From Paraspadella gotoi (lineage: Eukaryota > Chaetognatha): a stretch of 64,000 bases of DNA. A program made the position numbers and the translations under genes. A model generated the notes under the pieces. That model saw only the letters and a program-made list of their open reading frames with translations. It made no database searches and was not told the origin of the DNA. This document shows positions 42,901 through 64,000 of this stretch, piece after piece. The DNA lies in contig CM119264.1 of assembly GCA_051294375.1 (NCBI GenBank), positions 495,173 through 559,172 on the forward strand. Reading direction: 5' to 3'. Each line of letters begins with the position of its first letter. The first letter of the stretch is position 1.

Positions 42901-45900
42901 AAATGGCGGATCGATGCATGGCATGCGAGAAGCTCCTTGTCGAATGGCGGCCATTTGGCTCGGTTTGGTTTCAGTGTTTGGAGTGGAACCCACAGGGGTT
43001 GCACTGGCCTCGACGAAGCTGTTCGAGGACGGCGCCGACGGCGACGTCGGAGGCATCGACTGTCAGGCCGAGAGGGCGCCGTCGATCGGATGGACCAGCA
43101 TTGTGGAGTCGGCGAGGGCGTCCTTGATTGCCTGGAGGCGGCGTCTTGCGGGGCCGCCCACTTTAGCGCGCGCGGTTTTCCGCGGAGAACTTCAAGGAGA
43201 GGGTCGGATGATGTGCAGCGCTGGGGCACAAATCGGCGATAGTAGTTGAAAAACCCAAGGAAAACGTTGAAAGTTCTTTGACACTAGTGGGCGTGGCCAT
43301 CTCGCGTAATGCCTCTACCTTTCGACGGAAGAGGGCGGACGCCATCCTTGTCAACGTTGTAGCCCAGAAACTCCAGGCTGGAGCGCACGAAAACGCATTT
43401 AGCGCGGTTGACGATAAGGCCGTGTGTTCGGCGAGCGCGTTGAAGACGCGCTTGAGAATCCTCTTGATGCTCTTCGTGTGAGTGACGATGCCACAAGACA
43501 GGTCATCAAGTAGACGAAGACGTGGGGAATGCGCCTTACAGACTTTGATCACATCATGCGTTGAAGATCCTGCCGGTCGTTTTATTCAACCAAACGGCAT
43601 GGAAGAGGAAACTCATAGAGGCCGCAACGGCTGTTGATGATCGCCGTTTTGTGGCGATCTTCTTCGCGACAGGGATCTGATGATATCCCTTGCCAGCGTC
43701 GATCTTCGAGAAACTCGTCTTCGGACGGTGCGCGGCGTTTGAAGTCCATGAGGGTGGCGGATCGGGTAGCGACTCTCGACTGGTGGACGCCGTTGAGGCG
43801 TCGTGATAGTCGCCACAGTTAGGACGAGAGAGCCAGTCTAAGGTTCGGGTGACGTATGTAGCGCGCGACGCCCGCAAGACGGTGTGAGCGTACGGATTAA
43901 TCCGCGAGTTCCAGCCATCTATCTCGAACTCGGCCTTGGCGGCGGCGAGTGCATCGTGGCGAGGCGGCGGGCGCTGGGGCCGAAGACGGGCGGACCTTTC
44001 GTCGGTATGATGATGCTCGACGCCGTGCTTAGGGGCGCGCGAGTTAAAGACGAGTTTCTGTGAGTCTGGTCGCCCATCGAGAAGTCCGGAGTAGGCCCGT
44101 CGAACGGCACGTGAGAGGTACCAGGCGGTGCCGGGCGGCGGAGGCGGTCGTGAGCATGGCCGAGTATGACCATGTAAGTCGTCGAGATCGAGAAGGGATG
44201 CGGCGTGCTGTGATCAACGCCGAGATGGAGTGCTCCATCAAAAAGCCGGCGCCGAGAATGGCGTGGCCAACGAATCGGCGATTGAGACAAGGTACTGAAA
44301 AAGCGTTTTCCCAAGTCCGAATCCCATCTCTCGGACTGCCGAAAGTTTCGATGGGTGCGTTCGTTAGCGGCGCGGAGTGGCGGGGCGATTTGTGGGCGGC
44401 TTATGCGCTGCTTTTACGGCGGCGGGTCCGCTTTTGCGCGGTGGCGCATCAGGCGGCAGAGGCTGGGGATGAGCGTCGCCTCCGGAGCCGGCGTCCGTTA
44501 GACGACGAGCCGACTCCAGAGCCAGGCGTCAGCGGTCGCGCGAGGCTAGAGAATAAGTTGAGTCGTTTCGGCCAAGCCGACGCGGGCGACTAGCGCGCTG
44601 TGCGAGCCCCCGCGCCCGTTGGCGATTTGACGGCCCGCCACTGGGCATGGCGGCCTCCAGCGGTTCAGTCCCGTGGCACTTAACACGTGGCGGCCAAAAT
44701 TGTAGGTAGAAAGCACTTTGAGCCTTCTCCTCCATGCGGCGCGTTCGCGGTGTTGGGGGGAGGGGGCGTTAAGTTGGGGCGCGTTTGCTGTTGCGTCGCG
44801 CTGCGCATGGGCGCTGCTGCGATGGGCGCTGCTTGTGGGCACGAGGGCGCTGGCGTTCGAGCGCGGCGGGCGTGCGTCGCACTGCGATGTCAATTAAGAA
44901 TGGCGCGTTGTCGTCTCAGTCGCTGTTGCGATTCACTAGAGCCCAGTGGCTCGCCGCCACTGTGACCTCACATGAGAGTGACGGCGTTCACCGTGGGGAT
45001 GCTGCTTGCGGCGAGCCTCACGGAGTGCCGAAGGGGAATGAAAACTCGCGCTCTTGGCGAGTGTCGCGCCGGGCTTTTATCCTTTCCTGACAGCTTGTCC
45101 CCTGACAGCTTTTACGGGAGGGCGGCGCCCAAGAGCGCGCCTGAATGTGTTTCATGGTGAGAGCCTTCCAAGACCGCCTCGCGAGCGCAGAGAGTGTGGT
45201 GAAGTGGAGTGACGCCTTTCAGTGACGTCATCTTCAACGCCTTTGGCGGCGCGACCTGTTTGGCTCCTCACGCATAGATTTCTGCAAGGTGGAGATCAGA
45301 TTTTTGTGAAGCTCGGGCCTTCGTCTGCTGGTAGATACATTGTGGATTAGCGCGTGACGTGACAGAATGGGGAATGGCGCTGAGATACTAGCGCCTTCTT
45401 TTCGCCAGGCTCAGTGACGCCAGTGGCCGCCGAATTCCACGGCGGCGTGGGTCTAGCCATCCTCGATGTGGTCTCGGGTCGAAGGTCGTTCAGCTTTGCG
45501 GATTCCTTCGTTGTGTCGTGCTGCCTGAGGCGGAGGCGTCAAGCGTGTTGCCCGCGTGGGCATGGCGTCGCTGGCGCCCGTCCTCCCACCGATGAAGGGG
45601 CAACTCCCGTTGAAGCGGTACTTGCATCCGCTGAAAGGGAGTTGGGTCCTTTCGTGACCCGCGGCGAGTTGGTTTGATCTCGGAAAACCATTTGGAAAAG
45701 TTTTCGATTTGCGATTTCGATGGGCGTCGCGGACGTCGAGGCGGCGCGCGTCGTGGAATGCGTCGTTCGCGGTCCGGCACTTCGCTGCGATTGGGAGGCG
45801 TTACGCAGTGGTCACGCGGCATCGGTCGGTTCTCTTTCGTCGGCGGGGTTGGAGGGCGTGTGGACGTCTTGGGTTGATGAGAAACGCGGCATTGAAAAAA

Positions 45901-48900
45901 AAAATATTATTCACTTTTGAAAAAATTATTTTCCTTTGAAAAAGAATATATGATTTGCTTAATTAAAACAATGATTCAATTTAAACATATCTTGTTTTTT
46001 AAGAGTTGTTATTGGCAAAAAACGATTCGAATCGAGAGAATTTGAGAGAAGGAAAAAAAATTAAAGCAACAAAACTTTGGTCAAAAGAATTCTTGAGTAA
46101 TTTAAATTAAAAAATTAATTTAAAAAAAAAATGGTTTGAATTAAAAAATATGGCTTGGCGGATAAACGCGCGGAGTTTGTTTCGATTTTGTTGAAGTAGT
46201 TTTCCTTTTTTGTTTTTTTTTTGTGTTGTTTGTTTGTTTTTTTTTTTTTTCGTTTTGTCTTCTTCTTTATATTTTTTTTACGTCGGGCTCACCACGTGTG
46301 GGACGCAATACAAGTTTCAGAGTAAGAAGATTTATTCTTCAACAACGTCTTATACACATAACAGTCAAAATGCTCAGATGCTAAGTCTATTACAATGGTA
46401 TTTACAAAGGTTCAACGTTGACCATTAAAGTCGTCAACCGTTTTGAACCATAAATAAGTTGGGAATATGATGCAAGATGGGTCAAGGTTGGTAAGGTCAG
46501 TGCGTTTGACAAGGTATGCGTGTTCTAAATGGTTCGTCCACAAATTATTCTATTATATTATTAGTTGATTATTATTCAATGTAAGCAGGTCCCTGAGCAT
46601 TCTATCAGGCTTGTAAACACCATGTTACAGGCGGATAAGCGCCCCGTTTCCTCTAAACTGCTAGGCAACCACCGGGCTTGAACCCCGTACCTTTGGGTTG
46701 GAGAGGCGAATTGACTTTCTTTCTAGTCATGCACCAATGACCGCTGTGGACGTGCGGTAAATTTTAAGCCACCAGACCATGCCTCTTTTAATAAGATAAA
46801 CTCCAAAAATGATAATAAACTCAACTCGTAATCCAATTTTTTCTCCATGCTACTTTCTCTCTCTCTCCCTCCCTCCCACTTCTGCCCAGCGTGATCCCTT
46901 TCTTCGCCAACGACCGGCTCCCAAACCCAGCCGCCTTCACAATCCTTCCCACATCCTCCACGCACAAAGTGAAGTCTCTCTTGGAAAAGTTAAACTTCGT
47001 CGGGGGATGCGCGGAGGAGGAGAGTCACGTGACCGAGGCCTTGGCTCTGGGTCTCCAAGCCTTTGACGATTTCGAGGAAATGAGGAGGTGAGAAACAAAA
47101 TACTAATACCTTATGAATGACAATTATAATAATAAGAATAATTTGTCCAACTAGACTGTTAGTCTTGATTTGACCAATCAGGATTAGGCGATTCCATTTC
47201 CGAGGAGATCGCCCGAGTCTCCGAACCGATTTGCTTTTGGTGGCTTGATACTCCTGCGATGATATCAGAGTAATATAAATGAAAGCTTGCAGGGACCTGC
47301 TATTTCATTATCTTGTAAGAGTGATGGAGGCCTTAAACCACCAAAGCCTGTCCAAAGTCAGGGGAAAGATAGCTTATTTATTAAATGAATGGATAATTTT
47401 TATATTGGTTGTACCAATTTCATAAAATGTTAAACCCGCCATGGCCCGACGGGCCCGTCCAAAGTCTGGAGCTGAAATAGCGTCCTTATGAATTTACTAT
47501 TTTTTTGGATAATTTGTTGTACCAATATCGTAACCTGGTTTACAATAATGAGACAATAATAAACAAACTTCCCTCTTAACCTGTCCTTGGGATGTTAGAC
47601 CCAACCCACCGAGGATATGTCTCTAGACGAAAAGGAAGCTTGTTTTATGATTATCGAATGCGTGAATATAATTTTACCCCGGTTTTACGACCAATCTCGT
47701 GTGAATTTAAACGAGACGAGAGAGTCTTCAATTGAAAGCTTGAAGGGACCTGCTATGTCAATATCTTGTAAGTGTGATTGAGTCCTTAAACCCCTAAAGC
47801 CTGTCCAAGTCGGGGCAAGATAGCTTATTAAATAAATGGATACTTTTTTTTTCATTTGTTGTACCCATTTCGTTCATTTTCAGCGGAACCAGCGTCCAAG
47901 GCAAAGCGCAAAAGTTTTGCATCTTGGTCTGCACACTCACCTCCTTACCCGATCCCTTCCTTTTCTCCATTAAATATCCCGGATTTACGGCGGAAGATTT
48001 GGTGACCAAGATGCAAGAACGGGGGATTTTCTTCTCCGTCTTTTCCCCGCGAAAAATCCCTGAACTCTACAAACTCTTTCACGCCGGCGGCGGCGACAAA
48101 GTCGTGGGCGATTTCACTTGGGACTCTCGTCATCTCGTGCTGCTGCGGGGTTTCTCTCTCCCGGTGCAGCAGAATCCGCAGACGGACGTCGGCGCCGCCA
48201 AGAAAACGGTCAACAAAGCGGGCGGAGATAATTCCTCTCTCTCAGCGCCTTACTTAAACCCGGGCGGAACGAAGCCGACGTCTAACCTAACGAACGTATT
48301 TCCGGAAAATCCCAACAACGCGTCCGGCAACAACGCCTCGGCCAATCCATCGGCCGATTCCTCCGGAGTCAACGCGCCCGTCAACATGCCCGATTCGACG
48401 GCGCCGACCGCTTCGACGCCGCCCGTCCCCGTTCCGGAGAACGAGGAACGAATTATCATCTGGAACGGGACCCTGGAATGGCAAGAGAAGCCTCCCAAGA
48501 ATGCGCCAGGCGTTCTCGGCGCTCCCGGCGCCAAAGTCAGCAAGACTCTAATGTGCCACGCCTCCGTCTTGCAAAAGGACAAGCAAGAGATCAACACGGG
48601 CGACCGTTGGCCCAAACATCTCATCATGCAGCTCATACCCCAGCAGCTGTTGGCTCCGCTGCGCAAGCTCATCTCGCGCTCGCGTACCGTCGAGTTTCAT
48701 TTCGCCAAGAACGATCAATCCTCGCTGGAGTCGCTCCACAACGTGATGGAGAACGGATTCTCCGGCTGCGTTCACTTCGGTAACAACTCACAATGCGACA
48801 TCAAAGTCTTGATGTTGTTGTACAATAAAAAGACGAGGGGATTCATCGGATTCATTCCTTACGATCAAGACGGATTCGTGAGAGGAATTCATCAAATCAT

Positions 48901-49621
48901 CACCGAACACAAAGAGAAACATCAGCAGCGAAGCAGAGAACAATTCGCCGAGAGTCAAGGATCCTCCGTGGTGCCGCAAGGTGCCCCGCGACCCGCCCCC
49001 ACCAACTGGAATCCCAACATGGGCGGAATGAATCAGGGCGTTGCCGGAATGGCGCCGTCGATCGTGACCAACTGCGCTCCCGCCTCTAGCGTGTACGTCA
49101 TGCAGCAGCATCAGGGCCAAATGCCGCAGCAAACAGTGGGAATGATGCGCGGCGGCGGAGGCGGCGGCGGACCCATGATAAACATGCAGCAAAACGGCAT
49201 CAGAATCATGCAGATTCAACAGCAACAACAGCAACAGCAGCAACCGGGCATGCAATCGGGGAATCAACCGGTGCAATTGCGTAGTTTGCTGATGGCCAAT
49301 CAACATCAGAATCCAGGCAACGGACAGCATCAGCAATGGATGGCACCGACCGCGCAGTCGATGATGCGAGGCCAAATGATGATGGGCCCGCGGGGAACGA
49401 TGGGTCCCCAGGGGACAACGATGGGTCCCCAAGGGGCAACGATGGGTCCCCAAGGCGGAATGATGATCGGCCCTATAAGGGGCGGGAATCCCATGGGGAT
49501 CATGAACGTCGGGGGCGCCGTTTTGACGACGCAGGGTCAGCAGCAACATCAAGTGCAGCAAACGCAGCAACATCAAGTGCAGCAACAACAACAGCAACCC
49601 AGTCAAGATATGTGGGGTTAA
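39795..49621 (+). CDS. MED25: Mediator complex subunit 25: whole gene as visible (3 exons; 5' end missing)
   Basis: Subunit of the nuclear Mediator complex that links activators to RNA polymerase II. Order of domains: von Willebrand A-type domain split over exons 1-3, a Pro/Ala/Asn-rich linker, the activator-interacting ACID domain (about 48444-48925, starting ERIIIWNGTLEWQEK), then a Gln/Met/Gly-rich tail with one LxxLL motif (LRSLL at 49277-49291), which corresponds to the nuclear-receptor box of vertebrate MED25. Intron 1 is 6.9 kb and carries an antisense LTR retrotransposon and R1/S2 repeats. Exon 1 has one base too many or too few near 39925. The first residues and start codon were not found with confidence. 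Identification is by eye from characteristic text and domain order. Confidence 0.9.
40365..40813 (+). repeat. R1 dispersed repeats, partial copy plus full copy
   Basis: Ends of one copy (40365-40475) and a nearly full second copy (40476-40813). The second ends directly at the LTR of the retrotransposon, so the LTR element seems to have inserted at or beside the R1 terminus. Confidence 0.8.
40814..41050 (-). repeat. 3' LTR (element orientation)
   Basis: 237 bases, TGTGACGCAACAAG to GTTCGTCCACA on the + strand. Matches 46297-46542 with mostly single-base gaps. Confidence 0.88.
41051..41062 (-). other. Polypurine tract
   Basis: On the minus strand TTGGTGGGGGATG directly precedes the LTR start TGTGGACGAA, the place and composition expected of a plus-strand primer. 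Confidence 0.6.
41430..42470 (-). pseudogene. Integrase region of the LTR element, frameshifted
   Basis: Minus-strand pieces include a zinc-binding region ending CDTCQRAKTQRH and a core segment with DRGAQFTSELW and TTTAYHPQSNG, diagnostic of retrotransposon integrases. The pieces lie in different frames. A basic, poorly conserved end follows to about 41430. Confidence 0.8.
42814..43060 (-). pseudogene. RNase H region of the LTR element, frameshifted
   Basis: Contains WPPFDKELLACHASIRHFRH, the conserved middle of Ty3-type RNase H domains. Neighbouring pieces continue in other frames. Confidence 0.7.
43163..43880 (-). pseudogene. Reverse transcriptase region of the LTR element, frameshifted
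   Basis: Minus-strand text FSKIDAGKGYHQIPV and HAVWLNKTTG marks the palm; SLEFLGYNVDKDGV and EALREMATPTSVKEL mark the thumb and connection. The catalytic Tyr-x-Asp-Asp box near 43500-43515 is interrupted by a one-base loss in this copy. Confidence 0.8.
43920..44400 (-). pseudogene. Protease-like region of the LTR element
   Basis: Fragments in two minus-strand frames, including FLMEHSISALI-like text, resemble the end of a retropepsin domain. Assignment is tentative. Confidence 0.4.
44550..45900 (-). pseudogene. Presumed gag region of the LTR element
   Basis: GC-rich sequence between the protease-like part and the 5' LTR, where gag should be. Minus-strand frames are Arg/Pro/Ala-rich and broken. 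No domain was recognised, so this rests on position. Confidence 0.35.
46282..46296 (-). other. Putative primer binding site
   Basis: Two bases inside the 5' LTR the minus strand reads TGGTGAGCCCGACG, starting with TGG as expected for pairing with a tRNA CCA end. The tRNA was not identified. Confidence 0.5.
46297..46542 (-). repeat. 5' LTR (element orientation)
   Basis: 246 bases, TGTGGGACGCAATACAAG to GGTTCGTCCACA on the + strand. Confidence 0.88.
46600..46775 (-). repeat. SINE-like family S2, copy 3
   Basis: Inverted copy with ACACCATGTTACAGGCGG, CCACCGGGCTTGAACCCC and CACCAATGACCGCTG. Here the inner box reads GGGCTTGAACCCC, closest to a tRNA B box of all S2 copies. It lies just upstream of MED25 exon 2. 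Confidence 0.7.
46890..47087 (+). CDS. MED25: MED25 exon 2: vWA domain
   Basis: Phase 2 to phase 2, 198 bases. Reads VIPFFANDRLPNP, then LLEKLNFVGGCAEEESHVTE and LGLQAFDDFEEMR, matching the vWA segment before the hinge. The acceptor tract is itself CT-repetitive. Confidence 0.9.
47275..47870 (+). repeat. Two R1 repeat copies in MED25 intron 2
   Basis: Copies at about 47275-47427 and 47695-47870, both direct, the second ending about 14 bases before the exon 3 acceptor and more diverged. Confidence 0.75.
47884..49621 (+). CDS. MED25: MED25 exon 3: rest of vWA, linker, ACID domain and Gln-rich tail
   Basis: 1738 bases open to TAA. Begins GTSVQGKAQKFCILVCTL, then YPGFTAEDLVTKMQERGI and FSPRKIPELYKLF (end of vWA), a Pro/Asn/Ala linker, the ACID domain with DRWPKHLIMQLIPQQLL and FIPYDQDGFVRGIHQII, then a low-complexity tail with poly-Gln, MGPQG repeats and LRSLL. 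No indel is seen in this exon. Confidence 0.95.
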
Positions 49622-49891
49622 TAATTTCTTTTCGATTCTTTTTTTTTTTTAGTTAAAAAATCATGACCGTGATTTCATCGTTAATTATATTGTATTATTA
49701 TATTTTTACCACGTTTTTTTTTCTTTCCCTTAGATCAACGATGACTTAGTCATATACATTTTTAAATACTTCAACTTTATCACCTAATATTCTTCGCCAT
49801 GATGAGAGAGAGACTACGAGACAGAGACGTTTCTTCGCCTCGCGATCGATTCCTCTTCCAACTGTGATTCATTTCTCACAAATCTTTCGTC
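49622..49891 (+). promoter_or_regulatory. MED25 3' end and presumed KIAA0930 promoter
   Basis: Only 270 bases separate the MED25 stop from the next start codon. No canonical AATAAA was found here, and no TATA box stands out, so MED25 termination and the next promoter must overlap or lie close. Confidence 0.4.
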
Positions 49892-62359
<12,468 letters not shown>

Positions 62360-62704
62360 TAACGTTTTGCATAACGCTTGAATGGACATTCAAAAGAGCT
62401 TCGGTTGATAGAACGTGTGTGAGTTAACGCTTTAAATGACATCAAAAAAATTTCGTCCCACTGAGTAAATATCTAAATCGTGCTCTAAAAAAAAAGGAAA
62501 ATCTTCAAAAATGCAATCCAAACCTTGAAAAAGAAGAGAAAATAATTGTGACTCGCTCTCCTCTCTCTCTCTCACACACACCACACGGACGCTCTCCTCT
62601 CAGTCATCTCATTCAAATTTTCGAACAACAACGCGAATTTCCCTTCCCCACCCCTCGCGTCGATACGAGGTCACTAAACGCCAGGGAGACGCCTCCCCAT
62701 CCGC

Positions 62705-62718
62705 GTTGTCATGGTAAC
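62705..62718 (+). promoter_or_regulatory. X-box (RFX binding site) 1
   Basis: GTTGTCATGGTAAC fits the RFX X-box consensus RYYNYYATRRNRAC at every position. RFX factors drive ciliary genes in animals. Located 346 bases after the KIAA0930 stop. Confidence 0.65.
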
Positions 62719-63028
62719 GCCAGTGGAAAAACAATCTTCCCGTTCCTCATCGTTTTTTTGCCATAGGAGGGCCACTCCTCCTCCTTTCCTTCCTCCTCCC
62801 TCCTCCGTCGTCATGGCGACGAACGAGACGGCGACCGGTTGCTTCTCCTGCGCCTATCGCCGGGACTTCTCTCCCGCCGCGACGGATGTCGAGTTGACCG
62901 AAGGATGCGACGCAATCCAATGGTCCTGTTACAAAATCCAACCGCCTTCGTTCCGCCAAAAAAGTGGGCGTGGCGACGGAAGCCGTCTGGATTCGCCCAC
63001 AGCTCTGCCGCCCAACGGCAGGCGATAA
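62711..63028 (+). CDS. Open frame over the X-boxes, product unknown
   Basis: 105 codons from ATG 62711, with a second in-frame ATG at 62813. Pro/Ser-rich, with ETATGCFSCAYRRDFSPAAT. No family recognised. Both ATGs lie inside X-box matches, so the frame may be fortuitous promoter or leader sequence. Confidence 0.25.
   Translation: MVTPVEKQSSRSSSFFCHRRATPPPFLPPPSSVVMATNETATGCFSCAYRRDFSPAATDVELTEGCDAIQWSCYKIQPPSFRQKSGRGDGSRLDSPTALPPNGRR
62807..62820 (+). promoter_or_regulatory. X-box (RFX binding site) 2
   Basis: GTCGTCATGGCGAC also fits the consensus at every position, 102 bases after the first. Confidence 0.6.
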
Positions 63029-63029
63029 T

Positions 63030-63680
63030 TATAACATTCCAGAAAGAAAAACGGAGTGATTGTGCGTGACGTAGTTAATAGCTTGTGATACATAAAATCT
63101 GACTCAGAGCGGCGGGCGCGTCGCTGTCCCCGACACTTGTCAAACGATGCGGCTCTCGTTACGTGCGCAGCAATTCCGGCTCGTCTTAGGTAAAGGGCTA
63201 ACCCACTAGTCCTTAATATTTAATTTTAAAAAAATTGACTATCAATTATAAATTTAAAAACGAAACGCGGCATGTATGGGGCAAAATAAGCCTTTGATGG
63301 CACCGGCTTAGGAATTTTGGGATTTTACTGAAAATTTATTGGCAAAACTTTAATCGAATAAGTTTTAAATTAAAAATGATTCTGTGTATCGTAATGCTAA
63401 CTTGTATCTAGCTTACTAGGGGGCAGATATTGATACTCACTCAATCATGTAATGCCTATCGAGAAGTTGCAGGGACCGCATTCATTATCGAAGTAGTGTG
63501 TAGGTCCACTACAAAACGGCAATACGTCTTTCCCCACCGCGCTCTCTCTCTCCTCCCCTCCAGCCTCGCATCCCTTCTCGCCCTGCATACGACGGAACAC
63601 TCCTTCCTCCCTCTGTGGTATTTGGGAATTACTGCGTATCGATTAATCGACGATTCGCGTATAACGTCAGAGTGATCCTC
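63030..63680. other. Possible first intron of the last gene; nothing else recognised
   Basis: A possible donor CTTAG-GTAAAG lies at 63188-63189 and a possible acceptor CCAATAG near 63685. No other feature was seen. Confidence 0.3.
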
Positions 63681-63730
63681 CAATAGAACCGATTCGTGAT
63701 CGGATTACATCCGTGGGCCAAGAGGTTGAG

Positions 63731-63781
63731 ATGGCTTCGCATCGCAGAACCAAAGAAACGCCACAAGTGTTCCGAACCGAG
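63731..63781 (+). CDS. Possible first coding exon of a gene running off the window
   Basis: ATG in fair context (GAGATGG) begins MASHRRTKETPQVFRTE and meets GTGAGT after exactly 17 codons. Possible next exon: after CATTCAG at 63902, with a frame DCDTCLPYEGHSEGRNNGRC, but that needs a different phase. The product is not recognised. Confidence 0.35.
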
Positions 63782-64000
63782 GTGAGTCGAGAGAAAGAAA
63801 AATTGTATGAACCGAGATTTAAGATTTAATAAATTTGATAACATATGGACGTGTACCACGCGTAACATTTATTAAGAGCAATTATTTGAAAACCCCATTC
63901 AGCGACTGTGACACGTGCCTTCCTTACGAGGGACATTCAGAAGGCCGAAATAATGGTCGTTGCAAAACTTGGCGCAGACAAGTCGAAGCTCTATTAAAGA

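Larger units (their letters stand above)
40814..46542 (-). mobile_element. Ty3-type LTR retrotransposon inside MED25 intron 1, antisense
   Basis: Two ~240-bp direct repeats (40814-41050, 46297-46542) begin TGTG and end TCCACA on the + strand and enclose 5.2 kb of GC-rich DNA. On the minus strand the order is protease-like, reverse transcriptase, RNase H, integrase, which is the Ty3/mdg4 order. A TGG-starting primer site and a purine tract abut the LTRs. All frames are broken by one-base shifts. Its GC content contrasts with the AT-rich intron. Flanks read ATTTAT before and AATTAT after, a possible 5-bp target duplication (ATTAT) if one T is an error. Confidence 0.85.

Noticed and set aside
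41000-45900. CpG-island-like GC-rich block as a promoter or host gene
   Set aside because: Integrase, RNase H and reverse transcriptase text plus LTRs on both sides explain it as a retrotransposon body.

Overview
This is a nuclear genomic window from a multicellular animal. The evidence is spliced genes with consistent GT-AG borders, long repeat-rich introns, tRNA-derived SINE-like repeats, an LTR retrotransposon and very abundant CT/GA microsatellites. The genes recognised are an ALK1/2-class (ACVR1/saxophone-like) TGF-beta/BMP type I receptor, Mediator subunit MED25, a KIAA0930/DUF2045 homologue and an enolase-4 (ENO4)-like gene. I read the source as an invertebrate bilaterian, but the sequence alone does not fix the phylum. 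All recognised genes lie on the + strand.

Layout. 1-17.9 kb is mostly repeats: a G-rich minisatellite at the left edge, SINE-like copies, a 25-N gap flanked by a 0.6-kb duplicate, and a 5-kb belt of CT/GA microsatellites. Within it a small two-exon gene is proposed (TATA box 5095, start codon ending exon 1 at 5231, last exon 7555-7750) for a tiny Cys-rich membrane protein. 17,974-36,077 is the type I receptor, nine exons that join in phase (789 codons). Its middle exons 4-8 appear twice, on either side of a 25-N gap, and the left set is full of single-base indels, which looks like two contig ends that overlap but were not merged. About 39,795-49,621 is MED25; its 6.9-kb first visible intron holds a 5.7-kb Ty3-type LTR retrotransposon in antisense orientation. 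49,892-62,359 is the KIAA0930 homologue. Its 7.2-kb intron 5 contains a complete multi-exon ENO4-like gene (53,581-59,881 with its own poly(A) signal) on the same strand. At 62.7-62.8 kb there are two perfect matches to the RFX X-box consensus, ahead of one or two possible first exons of a further gene cut by the window edge.

Three dispersed families recur in the introns of the genes: a ~310-bp family (R1) ending in ATTGGTTGTACCAAT, a tRNA-derived SINE (S1) with recognisable A and B boxes, and a second SINE-like family (S2). Several tandem repeats sit directly on splice sites. Single-base, often homopolymer, indels break otherwise conserved exons in the small gene, MED25 exon 1, ENO4 exons 5 and 11 and KIAA0930 exons 6 and 8. 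The pattern points to unpolished sequence more than to gene death.

Roles. The receptor is a membrane kinase of BMP/activin signalling, MED25 couples activators to RNA polymerase II, ENO4 is known from sperm flagella of mammals, and KIAA0930 has no known function. They share no obvious pathway; the interest of the window is structural.
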